This document shows, one piece after another, positions 35,739-45,490 of a DNA stretch of 64,000 nucleotides. How positions within the stretch are numbered: position 1 is the first letter of the stretch; the number at the start of each line of letters is the position of its first letter. The notes under the pieces were generated by a model that saw nothing but the letters and a program-made list of their open reading frames with translations, was not told the origin of the DNA and did not search any database. The DNA lies in contig CAJYPV010000022.1 in NCBI GenBank assembly GCA_913776825.1, positions 186,001 to 250,000 on the forward strand, read 5' to 3'. A program made the translations under genes and the position numbers. Source of the stretch: Burkholderiaceae bacterium. Lineage in GTDB: Bacteria; Pseudomonadota; Gammaproteobacteria; Burkholderiales; Burkholderiaceae_C.

Positions 35739-36725
35739 TTACAGCAGGTGCTTGACGCCGGCTTGCTCTTCGGTGAGCTCGTTCAGCGTCTTGTTGATGC
35801 ACTCGCGCGAGAACTCGTCGATTTCCAGGCCTTCGACGATCTTGTACTCGCCGTTGGCGCAGGTCACCGGATAGCCGAACATGACGTCCTTCGGGATGCC
35901 GTATTCGCCGTTGGACGGCACACCCATCGTGACCCACTTGCCGTTGGTGCCCAGAGCCCAGTCACGCATGTGGTCGATGGCGGCGTTGGCGGCCGAGGCC
36001 GCCGACGACAGGCCGCGCGCCGCGATGATCGCTGCGCCGCGCTTGCCGACGGTCGGCAGGAAGGTGTTGCGGTTCCACTCTTCATCGTTGATCAGGGCCT
36101 TGACCGGCTGACCATCGATGGTGGCGAAGCGGTAGTCCGCGTACATCGTCGGCGAGTGGTTGCCCCACACGGCCAGCTTCTCGATGCCGGCGACGGCCTT
36201 GCCGGTCTTGGCAGCGATCTGCGACGCGGCGCGGTTGTGGTCCAGGCGCAGCATGGCGGTGAAGTTCTTGGCCGGCAGGTCCGGTGCCGACTTCATCGCG
36301 ATGTAGGCATTGGTGTTGGCGGGGTTGCCCACCACCAGCACCTTCACATTGCGCGAGGCGACGGCGTTCAGCGCCTTGCCCTGCACGGTGAAGATCTGGG
36401 CGTTGGCGGCCAGCAGGTCGGCGCGCTCCATGCCGGGGCCGCGAGGACGGGCGCCGACCAGCAGGGCGTAGTCGGTGTCCTTGAAGGCGGTCATCGGGTC
36501 GCTGTGGGCTTCGATGCCGGCCAGCAGCGGGAAGGCGCAGTCTTCCAGCTCCATGATCACGCCCTTGAGCGCGTTCTGGGCCTTCTCGTCGGGGATCTCC
36601 AGCAGCTGCAGGATCACAGGCTGATCCTTGCCCAGCATTTCGCCGGAAGCGATGCGGAACAGCAGGGCATAACCGATCTGACCGGCGGCGCCGGTGACGG
36701 CGACGCGAACGGGTTTCTTGCTCAT
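35739..36725 (-). CDS. mdh: Malate dehydrogenase (NAD-dependent)
   Basis: Oxidises malate to oxaloacetate in the TCA cycle. 328 aa from ATG 36725 ([19 protein letters not shown]), with GGAG 8 nt upstream; the frame is open 40 codons more, but they are not protein-like. The NAD-binding glycine loop TGAAGQIG lies at about 11-18. Substrate-binding [13 protein letters not shown] and [12 protein letters not shown], and the active-site His in [11 protein letters not shown], are all present. The length matches the betaproteobacterial MDH group. It is divergent from the GntR regulator gene, with a shared 339-bp region that holds a perfect palindrome. Confidence 0.97.
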   Translation of the reverse strand: MSKKPVRVAVTGAAGQIGYALLFRIASGEMLGKDQPVILQLLEIPDEKAQNALKGVIMELEDCAFPLLAGIEAHSDPMTAFKDTDYALLVGARPRGPGMERADLLAANAQIFTVQGKALNAVASRNVKVLVVGNPANTNAYIAMKSAPDLPAKNFTAMLRLDHNRAASQIAAKTGKAVAGIEKLAVWGNHSPTMYADYRFATIDGQPVKALINDEEWNRNTFLPTVGKRGAAIIAARGLSSAASAANAAIDHMRDWALGTNGKWVTMGVPSNGEYGIPKDVMFGYPVTCANGEYKIVEGLEIDEFSRECINKTLNELTEEQAGVKHLL

Positions 36726-36984
36726 CAGAGTCTCCGAAATGTGCGAGTGAAAACTGGTCGGCGCGGAGCGTGGCCCGCGCCAGCGACGGCAAGTGTAGGA
36801 CAGCCAGCCTGTTCGGAGGTCCCTTGAAGGGTCTTCTTCGCCCACCTGAATGAGGACGCGCGCGGCGCCGGACCGGCGTCGCAGGTGCCGTTTCAGAGGC
36901 GCTTCCTCAGGGCGGGCGGGTGCTGGATGCGCGTCATTTCAATGTCGACCTGACACGGCTCTGACGCGGTTCCGACACTCTTGT

Positions 36985-36998
36985 GTCTTATATAAGAC
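36985..36998. promoter_or_regulatory. Perfect palindrome GTCTTATATAAGAC, candidate GntR operator
   Basis: A 14-bp perfect palindrome lies between the divergent mdh and gntR genes, 67 bp before the gntR ATG. It is AT-rich and begins GT and ends AC, as expected for GntR-family sites. It is the best candidate for autoregulation of the adjacent regulator and perhaps control of mdh. The rest of this 339-bp intergenic stretch shows nothing else I can assign. Confidence 0.65.
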
Positions 36999-37064
36999 TA
37001 ATGTGGGGGGTTTCCCTCTGTAGCGGTGGACGCGGAGAAGGGCTTTGTGCTCGAATGCCGCCCC

Positions 37065-37847
37065 ATGTCCCCCCCGCCCGCCGCCGCCCATCCGGTGACG
37101 CCGCTCAATGAGCTGGCGCGCGCGGAACTGACGCCGGCATTCAGTCCGCTGTACCGGCAGATCAAGGGTCTGATCCTGCAAGGTCTGCAGACCGGCGAAT
37201 GGAAGGCCGGGGAGGGCATTCCCAGCGAAGTCGAGCTCGCGGCGCGGTTTGGCGTCAGCCAGGGCACGGTCCGCAAAGCCATCGACGAGCTTGCGGCAGA
37301 CAACCTGCTGGTGCGGCGTCAGGGCAAGGGCACCTTCGTCGCCACCCATGCGGAACAACAGCAGCAATACCGTTTCCTGCGGCTGACACCGGACGCCGGC
37401 GCGCCTGCGTCGCTCGGTCGTCAGCTGCTGCACTGCCGCCGTCAGCGGGCGCCGGCGTGGATCGCCCGGCTGATGCAGTTGCGCGCCGGCGATCCGATGA
37501 TCGAGATCCGCCGCCTGCTGCACAGCGGCGGCCAGCCGGTGGTGCTGGACGACATCTGGCTGCCCGGCAGCCTCTTCAAGGGCCTGACCACCGAACGACT
37601 GCTGGAGCACCGCGGTCCGTTCTACGGTCTGCTCGAAACCGAATTCGGCGTGCACATGGTTCGCGCGCAGGAAAAGATCCGGGCGGTGGCGGCGGAGGAA
37701 GAATCCGCCGAGCCGCTGCAGGTGACGCCCGGCAGTCCGCTGCTGAGCGTGGAGCGGCTCTCCTTCACCTATGGCGACAAGCCGGTGGAGTTGCGCCGTG
37801 GTCTCTACAACACGACCCATCACTTTTATCGCAACGACCTCCAATGA
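37065..37847 (+). CDS. GntR-family (HutC/UTRA type) transcriptional regulator
   Basis: 260 aa from ATG 37065; a GTG at 37026 would add 13 residues. The winged helix-turn-helix covers about 25-95 (PLYRQIKGLI, then GEGIPSEVELAARFGVSQGTVRKAI), followed by a UTRA effector-binding domain (FYGLLETEFGVHMVRAQEKI; PLLSVERLSFTYGDKPVELR). It lies between mdh and sdhC, a conserved place in Burkholderiales, so it probably controls the TCA genes on one or both sides in response to a small carboxylate. That role is inferred from position. sdhC follows after 105 bp. Confidence 0.9.
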   Translation: MSPPPAAAHPVTPLNELARAELTPAFSPLYRQIKGLILQGLQTGEWKAGEGIPSEVELAARFGVSQGTVRKAIDELAADNLLVRRQGKGTFVATHAEQQQQYRFLRLTPDAGAPASLGRQLLHCRRQRAPAWIARLMQLRAGDPMIEIRRLLHSGGQPVVLDDIWLPGSLFKGLTTERLLEHRGPFYGLLETEFGVHMVRAQEKIRAVAAEEESAEPLQVTPGSPLLSVERLSFTYGDKPVELRRGLYNTTHHFYRNDLQ

Positions 37848-37952
37848 CGTCGCGGCGCTGGGTGATGGCAACGACATGCGCCCAGCCTCCCCCGCCAGCA
37901 GAGGCCGTTGCCCTAAAATCCTTTGGGTTTCACATCAATTACAAGGTCGGAC

Positions 37953-38393
37953 ATGACGGACGCCACTTCAGCCACCACCAAGAAACGACCGGTCTACACC
38001 AACATCCACGTCACGCAGATCGTCAGCTACCGACTGCCGCCCGCCGGCATCGTGTCGATCCTGCACCGCATCAGCGGCCTGTTGATGTTCCTGCTGTTGC
38101 CGTTCGTGATCTGGCTGTTCGACAACAGCCTCACTTCGGAAATCTCCTACGACACCTTCACCAGCGCCTTCGTGGCCGGCATCGGCTTCCTGCCGGGCTG
38201 GTTCATCAAGCTGGTGACGCTGGCGCTGATCTGGGCTTATCTGCACCACTTCATTGCCGGCGTGCGCCACCTGTGGATGGATGCCACCCACAGCGTCAGC
38301 AAGGCCCAGGGCCGCATCAGCGCGATCGTCACGCTGGTGCTCGGCGTGGTGCTGACGCTGGCCTTCGGCGCCAAGCTGTTCGGCCTGTACTGA
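37953..38393 (+). CDS. sdhC: Succinate dehydrogenase cytochrome b556 subunit
   Basis: Membrane anchor subunit of complex II. 146 aa from ATG 37953 (MTDATSATTKKRPVYTNIHV). SIxHRISG near residue 45 is the family signature (SILHRISGLLMFLLLP). Three membrane helices are visible, and the heme-ligand motif HxxxGxRHLxMD is present with H99. It is the first gene of sdhCDAB-sdhE-gltA. A -10-like TAAAAT at 37914-37919 lies upstream, without a good -35. Confidence 0.95.
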   Translation: MTDATSATTKKRPVYTNIHVTQIVSYRLPPAGIVSILHRISGLLMFLLLPFVIWLFDNSLTSEISYDTFTSAFVAGIGFLPGWFIKLVTLALIWAYLHHFIAGVRHLWMDATHSVSKAQGRISAIVTLVLGVVLTLAFGAKLFGLY

Positions 38394-38459
38394 TTCATCG
38401 ACGCGGATGAACCGGCAACGGCGCCGATTCATCGACGACCACCGAAGAGGCAATCTGCA

Positions 38460-38822
38460 ATGACAACCTATGGAACGAAGCGCACCGTCGTCGGTGCGCA
38501 TTACGGGCTGCGCGACTGGATGGCCCAGCGCGCCACCGCCGTGCTGATGGCGCTGTTCACCATCGTGCTGCTGGCACAGGTGCTGTTCACCAGCCAGCCG
38601 CTGGGCTACGACCTGTGGGCCGGCATCTTCAGCCGGCAATGGATGAAGTTCCTGACCTTCGCGCTGGTGATCTCGCTGGCGTATCACGCCTGGGTCGGCG
38701 TGCGGGACATCTGGATGGATTACGTCAAGCCAGTGGGACTGCGGCTCGCGCTGCATGTGTTCACGCTGGTGTGGTTGGTGGGTTGCGCGGGTTGGGCGAT
38801 CCAAGTGCTCTGGAGGCTGTAA
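38460..38822 (+). CDS. sdhD: Succinate dehydrogenase hydrophobic membrane anchor subunit
   Basis: 120 aa with three membrane helices. The N-terminal GLRDWMAQRATAV and the YHAWVGVRDIWMDYVKP motif are typical; H76 should be the second heme ligand and the DY pair contacts the quinone. It lies 66 bp after sdhC and 3 bp before sdhA, in one operon. Confidence 0.95.
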   Translation: MTTYGTKRTVVGAHYGLRDWMAQRATAVLMALFTIVLLAQVLFTSQPLGYDLWAGIFSRQWMKFLTFALVISLAYHAWVGVRDIWMDYVKPVGLRLALHVFTLVWLVGCAGWAIQVLWRL

Positions 38823-38825
38823 GAA

Positions 38826-40634
38826 ATGCAAATCGGAACCTCGCTCCCCAAGCGCAAGTTCGACGTCGTCATCGTTGGAGCCGGCGGCTCCGGCATGCGT
38901 GCGTCGCTGCAACTGTCGCTCGCCGGCCTGAATGTGGCCGTGCTGTCCAAGGTCTTCCCCACGCGTTCGCATACGGTGGCGGCGCAGGGCGGCATCGGTG
39001 CCAGCCTGGGCAACATGTCCGAGGACAACTGGCATTACCACTTCTACGACACCGTCAAGGGGTCGGATTGGCTGGGCGACCAGGACGCCATCGAATTCAT
39101 GTGCCGTGAGGCGCCGAAGGTCGTCTACGAGCTGGAACACTTCGGCATGCCGTTCGACCGCAACCCGGACGGCACGATCTATCAGCGCCCGTTCGGCGGC
39201 CACACCGCCAACTATGGCGAGAAGCCGGTGCAGCGCGCCTGCGCCGCCGCCGACCGCACCGGCCATGCGCTGCTGCACACGCTCTATCAGCAAAACGTCA
39301 AGGCCCGCACCAACTTCTTCGTGGAGTGGATGGCGCTGGACCTGATTCGTGACGCCGATGGCGACGTGGTCGGCGTGACCGCGCTGGAAATGGAAACCGG
39401 CGAGATCCACATCCTCGAAGCCAAGACCGTGCTGCTGGCCACCGGCGGCGCGGGCCGGATCTTCGCGGCCTCGACCAACGCCTTCATCAACACCGGTGAC
39501 GGCCTGGGCATGGCGGCTCGCGCGGACATCCCGCTGCAGGACATGGAGTTCTGGCAGTTCCACCCCACCGGCGTGGCCGGCGCGGGCGTGCTGCTGACCG
39601 AAGGCTGCCGCGGCGAAGGCGCGATCCTGCGCAATGCCAACGGCGAGCGCTTCATGGAGCGTTACGCGCCGACGCTGAAGGACCTGGCGCCGCGTGACTT
39701 CGTCTCGCGCTGCATGGACCAGGAAATCAAGGAAGGTCGCGGCTGCGGTCCCAACAAGGACTACGTCGTGCTGGACATGACCCACCTGGGCGGCGAGACC
39801 ATTCTCAAGCGCCTGCCGTCGGTGTTCGAGATCGGCCACAACTTCGCCAACGTCGACATCACCAAGGAGCCGATCCCGGTGGTGCCGACCATCCATTACC
39901 AGATGGGTGGCATCCCGACCAATGTCCACGGCCAGGTCGTCGTGCCCAAGGGCGATGACTACAAGAGCGTGGTCAACGGTCTGTACGCCGTGGGCGAATG
40001 CTCCTGCGTGTCGGTGCACGGCGCCAACCGCCTGGGCACCAACTCGCTGCTGGACCTGGTGGTCTTCGGCCGCGCGGCCGGCAACCACATCGTGGACTCG
40101 CTGACCAAGTCGACCAAGTCCCACAAGCCGCTGCCCAAGGATGCCGCCGATCAGACGCTGGCGCGCCTGAACCGTCTGGAATCCAACCACGGCGGCGAAT
40201 ACGCCCAGGACGTGGCCAACGACCTGCGCGCCGCGATGCAGTCGCATGCCGGCGTGTTCCGCACCAGCCGGATGCTGGACGAGGGCGTCACCGCCGTCGC
40301 CGCCATCCGCGAGCGGGTCAAGAACATCACGCTGAAGGACAAGTCCAAGGTCTTCAACACCGCCCGTGTCGAAGCGCTGGAAGTGGACAACCTGATCGAA
40401 GCCGCCCAGGCGACGATCGTGTCGGCCGCAGCCCGCAAGGAATGCCGTGGTGCCCACACCGTCAATGACTTCGAGCGCGGCGCGGATGATGCCGAGTTCC
40501 CGCTGGGTCGCAATGACAAGGAGTGGATGAAGCACACGCTGTGGCACTCCGCCACCAACAGCCTGACCTACAAGCCGGTCAACCTGCAGCCCCTGACCGT
40601 CGACAGCGTCCCGCCGAAGGTTCGTACCTTCTAA
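38826..40634 (+). CDS. sdhA: Succinate dehydrogenase flavoprotein subunit
   Basis: Oxidises succinate to fumarate. 602 aa. The dinucleotide-binding GAGGSGMRASLQL lies at about 18-30. H49 in TRSHTVAAQGGIG is the covalent FAD attachment site. The catalytic region FHPTGVAGAGVLLTEGCRGEGA and the HYQMGGIPTNVHG segment are intact. The C-terminal end PPKVRTF is usual for the family. It acts with SdhB on the cytoplasmic face of complex II; FAD insertion needs SdhE, encoded two genes downstream. Confidence 0.98.
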   Translation: MQIGTSLPKRKFDVVIVGAGGSGMRASLQLSLAGLNVAVLSKVFPTRSHTVAAQGGIGASLGNMSEDNWHYHFYDTVKGSDWLGDQDAIEFMCREAPKVVYELEHFGMPFDRNPDGTIYQRPFGGHTANYGEKPVQRACAAADRTGHALLHTLYQQNVKARTNFFVEWMALDLIRDADGDVVGVTALEMETGEIHILEAKTVLLATGGAGRIFAASTNAFINTGDGLGMAARADIPLQDMEFWQFHPTGVAGAGVLLTEGCRGEGAILRNANGERFMERYAPTLKDLAPRDFVSRCMDQEIKEGRGCGPNKDYVVLDMTHLGGETILKRLPSVFEIGHNFANVDITKEPIPVVPTIHYQMGGIPTNVHGQVVVPKGDDYKSVVNGLYAVGECSCVSVHGANRLGTNSLLDLVVFGRAAGNHIVDSLTKSTKSHKPLPKDAADQTLARLNRLESNHGGEYAQDVANDLRAAMQSHAGVFRTSRMLDEGVTAVAAIRERVKNITLKDKSKVFNTARVEALEVDNLIEAAQATIVSAAARKECRGAHTVNDFERGADDAEFPLGRNDKEWMKHTLWHSATNSLTYKPVNLQPLTVDSVPPKVRTF

Positions 40635-40652
40635 GCGCCGCAGGAGATTCAC

Positions 40653-41357
40653 ATGATCAAGCGCACCTTCAAGATCTACCGCTACGACCCGGACAAGGAC
40701 GCCAAGCCCTACATGCAGACCATCGAGCTCGAGCTCGCCGGCAATGAACGCATGCTGCTGGACGCCCTGCTCAAGCTCAAGGCAGTCGATCCGACCCTGT
40801 CGTTCCGTCGCTCCTGCCGTGAAGGCGTGTGCGGCTCGGACGCCATGAACATCAACGGCAAGAACGGTCTGGCCTGCCTGACCAACCTGCGCACGCTGCC
40901 GGATGTGGTCATCCTCAAGCCGCTGCCGGGCCTGCCGGTCGTCCGCGATCTGATCGTGGACATGACGCAGTTCTTCAAGCAGTACAACTCGATCAAGCCG
41001 TACCTGCTGAACGACGAGCGTCCGCCCGAAAAGGAGCGCCTGCAAAGCCCGCAGGAGCGCGAAGAGCTGGACGGCCTGTACGAGTGCATCCTGTGCGCGA
41101 GCTGCTCCACCAGCTGCCCGAGCTTCTGGTGGAACCCTGACAAGTTCGTCGGTCCCGCCGGCCTGCTGCAGGCCTATCGCTTCCTGGCCGACAGCCGCGA
41201 TCAAGGCACCGCCGAGCGGCTCGACAACCTCGAGGACCCGTACCGCCTGTTCCGCTGCCACACCATCATGAACTGCGTCGATGTCTGCCCGAAGGGTCTG
41301 AATCCCACCAAGGCCATCGGCAAGATCAAGGAACTGATGGTGCGTCGCGCCGTCTGA
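40653..41357 (+). CDS. sdhB: Succinate dehydrogenase iron-sulfur subunit
   Basis: 234 aa. The 2Fe-2S ligands lie in [19 protein letters not shown]. The 4Fe-4S ligands lie in [16 protein letters not shown] and the 3Fe-4S ligands in [17 protein letters not shown]. It passes electrons from FAD to quinone. It starts 18 bp after sdhA with AGGAG upstream. Confidence 0.98.
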   Translation: MIKRTFKIYRYDPDKDAKPYMQTIELELAGNERMLLDALLKLKAVDPTLSFRRSCREGVCGSDAMNINGKNGLACLTNLRTLPDVVILKPLPGLPVVRDLIVDMTQFFKQYNSIKPYLLNDERPPEKERLQSPQEREELDGLYECILCASCSTSCPSFWWNPDKFVGPAGLLQAYRFLADSRDQGTAERLDNLEDPYRLFRCHTIMNCVDVCPKGLNPTKAIGKIKELMVRRAV

Positions 41358-41378
41358 CGCGCGCCCACGGATCGAACC

Positions 41379-41660
41379 ATGACGACACTCGCCGGAAACA
41401 CCCTCATCAACGAGAGGGATCTCTCTAAGCTCAAGTGGCGCTGCCGCCGCGGTCTGCTGGAGAATGACCTCTTCATCGAGCGGTTCTTCCGGCAACACGA
41501 GACAAGTCTGACTGAGTTCCACGCCGAGGGCCTCAGGCAGTTGATGGACCTGTCCGACAACGACCTGCTGGATCTGATGCTGGCCCGCAAGGAGCCCTCG
41601 GACGATCTGGACCGGCCCGACGTGCATGCGGTGCTCGCGCTGCTCAGGACCCCTCAGTAA
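41379..41660 (+). CDS. sdhE: FAD assembly factor SdhE
   Basis: 93 aa. The small helical protein carries the RGxxE motif (RRGLLENDLFIERF) needed for covalent flavinylation of SdhA. Its place between sdhB and gltA is conserved in betaproteobacteria. The C-terminal half (LMDLSDNDLLDLMLARKEP) is the typical DUF339 end. Confidence 0.93.
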   Translation: MTTLAGNTLINERDLSKLKWRCRRGLLENDLFIERFFRQHETSLTEFHAEGLRQLMDLSDNDLLDLMLARKEPSDDLDRPDVHAVLALLRTPQ

Positions 41661-41697
41661 GACTCAAAAAAATCCACCGAAGTCATAAGGAATGCCC

Positions 41698-43008
41698 ATG
41701 ACCCCGTCTGACGTCAAAGCCACCCTGTCGTTCTCCGACGGCAGCCCCCAGATCGAACTGCCGCTGTACAAGGGCACGATCGGTCCGGATGTGATCGATA
41801 TCCGCAAGCTCTACGGCCAGACGGGCAAGTTCACCTACGACCCCGGCTTCCTGTCGACCGCGTCCTGCAACTCCACCATCACCTACATCGACGGTGACAA
41901 GGGCGAGCTGCTCTATCGCGGCTACCCGATCGAGCAACTGGCGGTCAACTGCGACTACCTCGAGACCTGCTACCTGCTGCTCTACGGAGAACTGCCGACC
42001 CCGTCGCAGAAGGAAGAGTTCGTCGACCGTGTGATGCACCACACGATGGTCAACGAGCAGATGCAGTTCTTCCTGCGCGGTTTCCGTCGCGATGCGCATC
42101 CGATGGCGGTCATGACCGGGCTGGTGGGTGCCCTGTCGGCCTTCTATCACGACAGCACCGACATCAATAATCCCGAGCACCGCGAGATCGCTGCGATCCG
42201 CCTGATCGCGAAGATGCCGACGCTGGTCGCCATGGCCTACAAGTACACGATCGGCCAGCCCTACGTGTACCCGAAGAACGACCTGTCCTACGCCGGCAAC
42301 TTCATGCGCATGATGTTCGCCACCCCGTGCGAGGACTACAAGCCCAACGACGTGCTGGTGCGCGCGATGGACCGCATCTTCACCCTGCATGCGGACCACG
42401 AGCAGAACGCCTCCACCTCGACCGTGCGTCTGTGCGGTTCGTCCGGCACCAACCCGTTCGCGGCCATCGCCGCGGGCGTGGCCTGCCTGTGGGGCCCGGC
42501 GCACGGTGGCGCCAACGAAGCGGCGCTGAACATGCTGGGCGACATCCAGAAGCAGGGCGGCGTGGCCAAGATCGGCGAGTTCATCAAGCAGGTGAAGGAC
42601 AAGAACAGCGGCGTCAAGCTGATGGGCTTCGGTCACCGTGTCTACAAGAACTACGACCCGCGCGCCAAGCTGATGCGCGAAACCTGCCATGAAGTGCTGA
42701 ACGAGCTGGGTCTGCATGACGACCCCATGTTCAAGCTGGCGATGGAACTCGAGAAGATCGCGCTGGAAGACGAATACTTCGTCGCCCGCAAGCTCTACCC
42801 GAACGTCGACTTCTACTCCGGCATCGTGCAGCGCGCCATCGGCATCCCGGTGCCGCTGTTCACCGCGATCTTCGCGCTGGCCCGCACCGTCGGCTGGATC
42901 GCTCAGCTGAACGAAATGATCGGCGATCCGGAATACAAGATCGGCCGCCCGCGTCAGCTGTTCGTCGGCGCCACCCAGCGCGACGTCAAGCCGATCGCCC
43001 AGCGCTGA
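41698..43008 (+). CDS. gltA: Citrate synthase (type II)
   Basis: Condenses acetyl-CoA and oxaloacetate. 436 aa from ATG 41698, which has TAAGGA 6 nt upstream; ATG 41692 overlaps poorly with that site. Signatures are [10 protein letters not shown], the first catalytic His region [12 protein letters not shown], the second [14 protein letters not shown], and the Asp/Arg-containing [13 protein letters not shown]. The length is that of hexameric type II enzymes, which are NADH-sensitive in many Gram-negatives. It is the last gene of the sdh operon, followed by a terminator. Confidence 0.97.
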   Translation: MTPSDVKATLSFSDGSPQIELPLYKGTIGPDVIDIRKLYGQTGKFTYDPGFLSTASCNSTITYIDGDKGELLYRGYPIEQLAVNCDYLETCYLLLYGELPTPSQKEEFVDRVMHHTMVNEQMQFFLRGFRRDAHPMAVMTGLVGALSAFYHDSTDINNPEHREIAAIRLIAKMPTLVAMAYKYTIGQPYVYPKNDLSYAGNFMRMMFATPCEDYKPNDVLVRAMDRIFTLHADHEQNASTSTVRLCGSSGTNPFAAIAAGVACLWGPAHGGANEAALNMLGDIQKQGGVAKIGEFIKQVKDKNSGVKLMGFGHRVYKNYDPRAKLMRETCHEVLNELGLHDDPMFKLAMELEKIALEDEYFVARKLYPNVDFYSGIVQRAIGIPVPLFTAIFALARTVGWIAQLNEMIGDPEYKIGRPRQLFVGATQRDVKPIAQR

Positions 43009-43129
43009 GGCGTTCGGGTCGATCGCTCCAGGCCGTAGGGGTCGCAGGTCCCCACGAATCTGAGAGTCGTCGACCCCGGCCGGTCCCCGCGCCGTCGCGC
43101 GCGGTCAGCCGCCCGATCGCATCGATCCC

Positions 43130-43165
43130 AAGCCCCCGAGCTTCACGGCCCGGGGGCTTGTTCAT
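43130..43165 (+). terminator. Intrinsic terminator of the sdh-gltA operon
   Basis: AAGCCCCCG (43130-43138) pairs with CGGGGGCTT (43151-43159), followed by GTTCATTT. It lies 122 bp after the gltA stop. Confidence 0.8.
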
Positions 43166-43241
43166 TTCACGCGCTGCTTCCCGCGTTTCAGGCCATCGCG
43201 CCGACGGAAATCCCACCTTCTTGCGCTATGCTTCGCCCGCT

Positions 43242-43257
43242 TTGCAAACGTTTGCAA
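43242..43257. promoter_or_regulatory. LacI-family operator TTGCAAACGTTTGCAA
   Basis: A 16-bp perfect palindrome with the central CG typical of LacI-family operators. It lies 116 bp upstream of the LacI-type gene, so autoregulation of the salvage operon is likely. Apart from this and the gltA terminator, the 364-bp intergenic region holds nothing assignable. Confidence 0.85.
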
Positions 43258-43372
43258 TAGCGCGCTTGCGTGCGCCGGAGTAAGGCGCGGGCAGCGCCCG
43301 CCCAGGCAGCCGATGCGCCCCAGACACGTCGCCGCCACTGTCATCCGACCCTGACGAGGACCGAAGCTACCA

Positions 43373-44389
43373 ATGAGCACCATCAAGGATGTGGCCGCGC
43401 TGGCGGGGGTGTCCTTCACCACGGTGTCCCATGTGCTGAACAACACCCGCCCGGTGAGCGCCGATGCGCGGGCGCGCGTGTTGGCGGCGGTCGATGAGAT
43501 CGGCTATTTCCCCAGCGCCGTGGCGCGGTCGTTGCGGCGCAGCGAGACCAAGATCGTCGGCGTGCTGGTGCCGAATGTGCGCAATCCCTTCTTCGCCGAG
43601 CTGGTGGTGGGCGTCGAGGCCTGCTGCCGTCAGGCCGGCTATTCGGTTTTCCTCTGCAATTCGGACAACGATCCCAAGCACCAGCAGGCCTACATGCGGA
43701 CCCTGCTGGAGAAGCGCATCGACGGCCTGCTGCTCAGCTCCGCCGGCGATACCGAAACCCTGGCCGCGACCTTCCGCCATGCCAGCGTGCCCGTGGTGAC
43801 GGTCGACCGGCTGGTGCCGGGCGCACGGGCGGACCGGGTCAGCGTGAACAATCAGCTGGGCGCGCTGGAAGCGGTCCGGCATCTGCTGGCGCTGGGTCAT
43901 CGGCGCATCGGCTGCGTCAGCGGCCCGGCCGAGTTCGAGGTGACGCAGGAGCGCGTCGCCGGCTGGCGCACCGCGCTGCAGGAGGCAGGCATCGAGCCCC
44001 GGCCGGACTGGCTGGTCGAAAGCGACTTCAGCACCGCCGGCGGCTATGAGGCGGTGAAGGCCTTGTTGCGGCGCCAGCCCGAGCTGACGGCCGTGTTCAC
44101 TGGCAATGACCTGATGGCCATGGGCGCGCTGCGCGCCGCCGCTGAGCTGGGTCTGTCGGTGCCGAGCCAGTTGTCGGTCGTCGGCTTCGACGCGATCGAG
44201 CTCGGCAGCTACATCTATCCCGCGATCACCAGCGTGGGTTGCTCGATCCGAGACCTCGGCCGGGAAGCCGGCCGCGCGCTGATCGAGCGTATCGAGAATC
44301 CCCAGGCGCCCTTCAAGGACCTGCAACTCACGCCGCAGCTGGTGCTGCGCGAGAGCACTGCGGCGCCGTTGTCTTCGGAGCAAGCATGA
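43373..44389 (+). CDS. LacI-family regulator of the nucleoside/ribose salvage operon
   Basis: 338 aa. The LacI helix-turn-helix and hinge (TIKDVAALAGVSFTTVSHVL, then ARSLRRSETK) lead into a periplasmic-binding-protein-like effector domain (IVGVLVPNVRNPFF; TAVFTGNDLMAMGAL; SVVGFDAIELGSYI). It overlaps the ribokinase gene by 4 bp (ATGA), so the regulator is the first gene of the operon it probably controls. Likely ligand: ribose or a related product of nucleoside breakdown, inferred from the downstream genes. RbsR is the closest known model. Confidence 0.9.
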   Translation: MSTIKDVAALAGVSFTTVSHVLNNTRPVSADARARVLAAVDEIGYFPSAVARSLRRSETKIVGVLVPNVRNPFFAELVVGVEACCRQAGYSVFLCNSDNDPKHQQAYMRTLLEKRIDGLLLSSAGDTETLAATFRHASVPVVTVDRLVPGARADRVSVNNQLGALEAVRHLLALGHRRIGCVSGPAEFEVTQERVAGWRTALQEAGIEPRPDWLVESDFSTAGGYEAVKALLRRQPELTAVFTGNDLMAMGALRAAAELGLSVPSQLSVVGFDAIELGSYIYPAITSVGCSIRDLGREAGRALIERIENPQAPFKDLQLTPQLVLRESTAAPLSSEQA

Positions 44390-45474
44390 GTATCCAAGCG
44401 CCCGCCGTGTCGGGCCCCGGCGCCTCGCCGAGCCTCTCCTCGAGCGCCGCCTCGGCCGCCTCGGCCGCCTCGGTGGTGGTGGTCGGCAGTGTGAACATGG
44501 ACCTGGTGGCCCACGCCAGCCGGCTGCCCGCGCCCGGAGAGACCCTGATGGGCGAGCGCTTCGCCGGCACGCCCGGCGGCAAGGGCGGCAACCAGGCGGT
44601 GGCCGCCTCGCGCTTGGGCGCGGATGTGGCGCTGGTCGGTCGCATCGGTCTGCGCCAGCACGGCCATGAGCTGCTGCAGGCCCTCGATGCCGAACGCGTG
44701 CAGACCCACACCATCCGCCGCGACGATCAAGCCTGGCCCGGCGTGGCCGTGATCATGGTCGCGCGCGAAGGGGGCGAGAACGCGATCGTCGTCATCCCCG
44801 GCAGCAATGCGGACCTGAGCGTGCAGGACATCGACGCCGCCGCCGCCACGCTGCGCCAGGCCAAGGTCGTGGTGGCCCAACTGGAAGTGCCGGTCCCGGC
44901 GATCCAGCAGGCCTTCGAGATCGCCCGCCAGGCCGGCGTCACCACCGTGCTGAATGCCGCGCCCGCGCAGGCCTTGCCCGATGCGCTGCTGGCGCTGACG
45001 GACTGGCTGGTGGTGAACGAGACCGAGGCCGCCCAACTCGCCGGACAAGCCGATGCGTCCGCCGGCGATGCCTTGACGATGGCCCGCGCCGCGGCGGTGG
45101 TGCTGCGTCAGCGCGGCCCTCGTCACATCCTGGTGACCTTGGGCGGGCAGGGCGCCTGGCTGCTGGCGGATGACCATCCCGAGGGCCTGCATCTGCCCGC
45201 GACCCGTGTCGAGGCGGTGGACACCGTCGGTGCGGGCGACACGCTGGTGGGCGGGCTCGCGGTCGGCCTGTCCGAAGGGCTGAGCCCGGCGCGCGCCGCG
45301 CTGCTCGGCCAGTCGGCGGCTGCCATCGCGGTGAGCCGTCCCGGCGTGCAACTGGCGATGCCGCATCGCTCGGAATTGCCCGCGCTGCCTGCGCAGCCGG
45401 CCGCCATCGCCGATGCCGCCTCGGTTTCGACCTCGACCGCTGGCGCGATGCCCGCGTCCCCCCTCAACGCTTGA
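44386..45474 (+). CDS. rbsK: Ribokinase
   Basis: Phosphorylates ribose to ribose-5-phosphate. 362 aa; PfkB-family signatures are VVGSVNMDLV at about 32-41, GGKGGNQAVAASRLGA and the catalytic DTVGAGDTLVGGL. The first roughly 30 residues are an Ala/Ser-rich extension, partly coded by three tandem 9-bp units near 44450-44475, and the C-terminus is also Ala-rich beyond the usual end (the family is normally near 310 aa). It starts inside the regulator's stop codon and is followed 16 bp later by the nucleoside hydrolase, which would supply ribose. Confidence 0.95.
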   Translation: MSIQAPAVSGPGASPSLSSSAASAASAASVVVVGSVNMDLVAHASRLPAPGETLMGERFAGTPGGKGGNQAVAASRLGADVALVGRIGLRQHGHELLQALDAERVQTHTIRRDDQAWPGVAVIMVAREGGENAIVVIPGSNADLSVQDIDAAAATLRQAKVVVAQLEVPVPAIQQAFEIARQAGVTTVLNAAPAQALPDALLALTDWLVVNETEAAQLAGQADASAGDALTMARAAAVVLRQRGPRHILVTLGGQGAWLLADDHPEGLHLPATRVEAVDTVGAGDTLVGGLAVGLSEGLSPARAALLGQSAAAIAVSRPGVQLAMPHRSELPALPAQPAAIADAASVSTSTAGAMPASPLNA

Positions 45475-45490
45475 CCTGGAGTTGTTTGCC

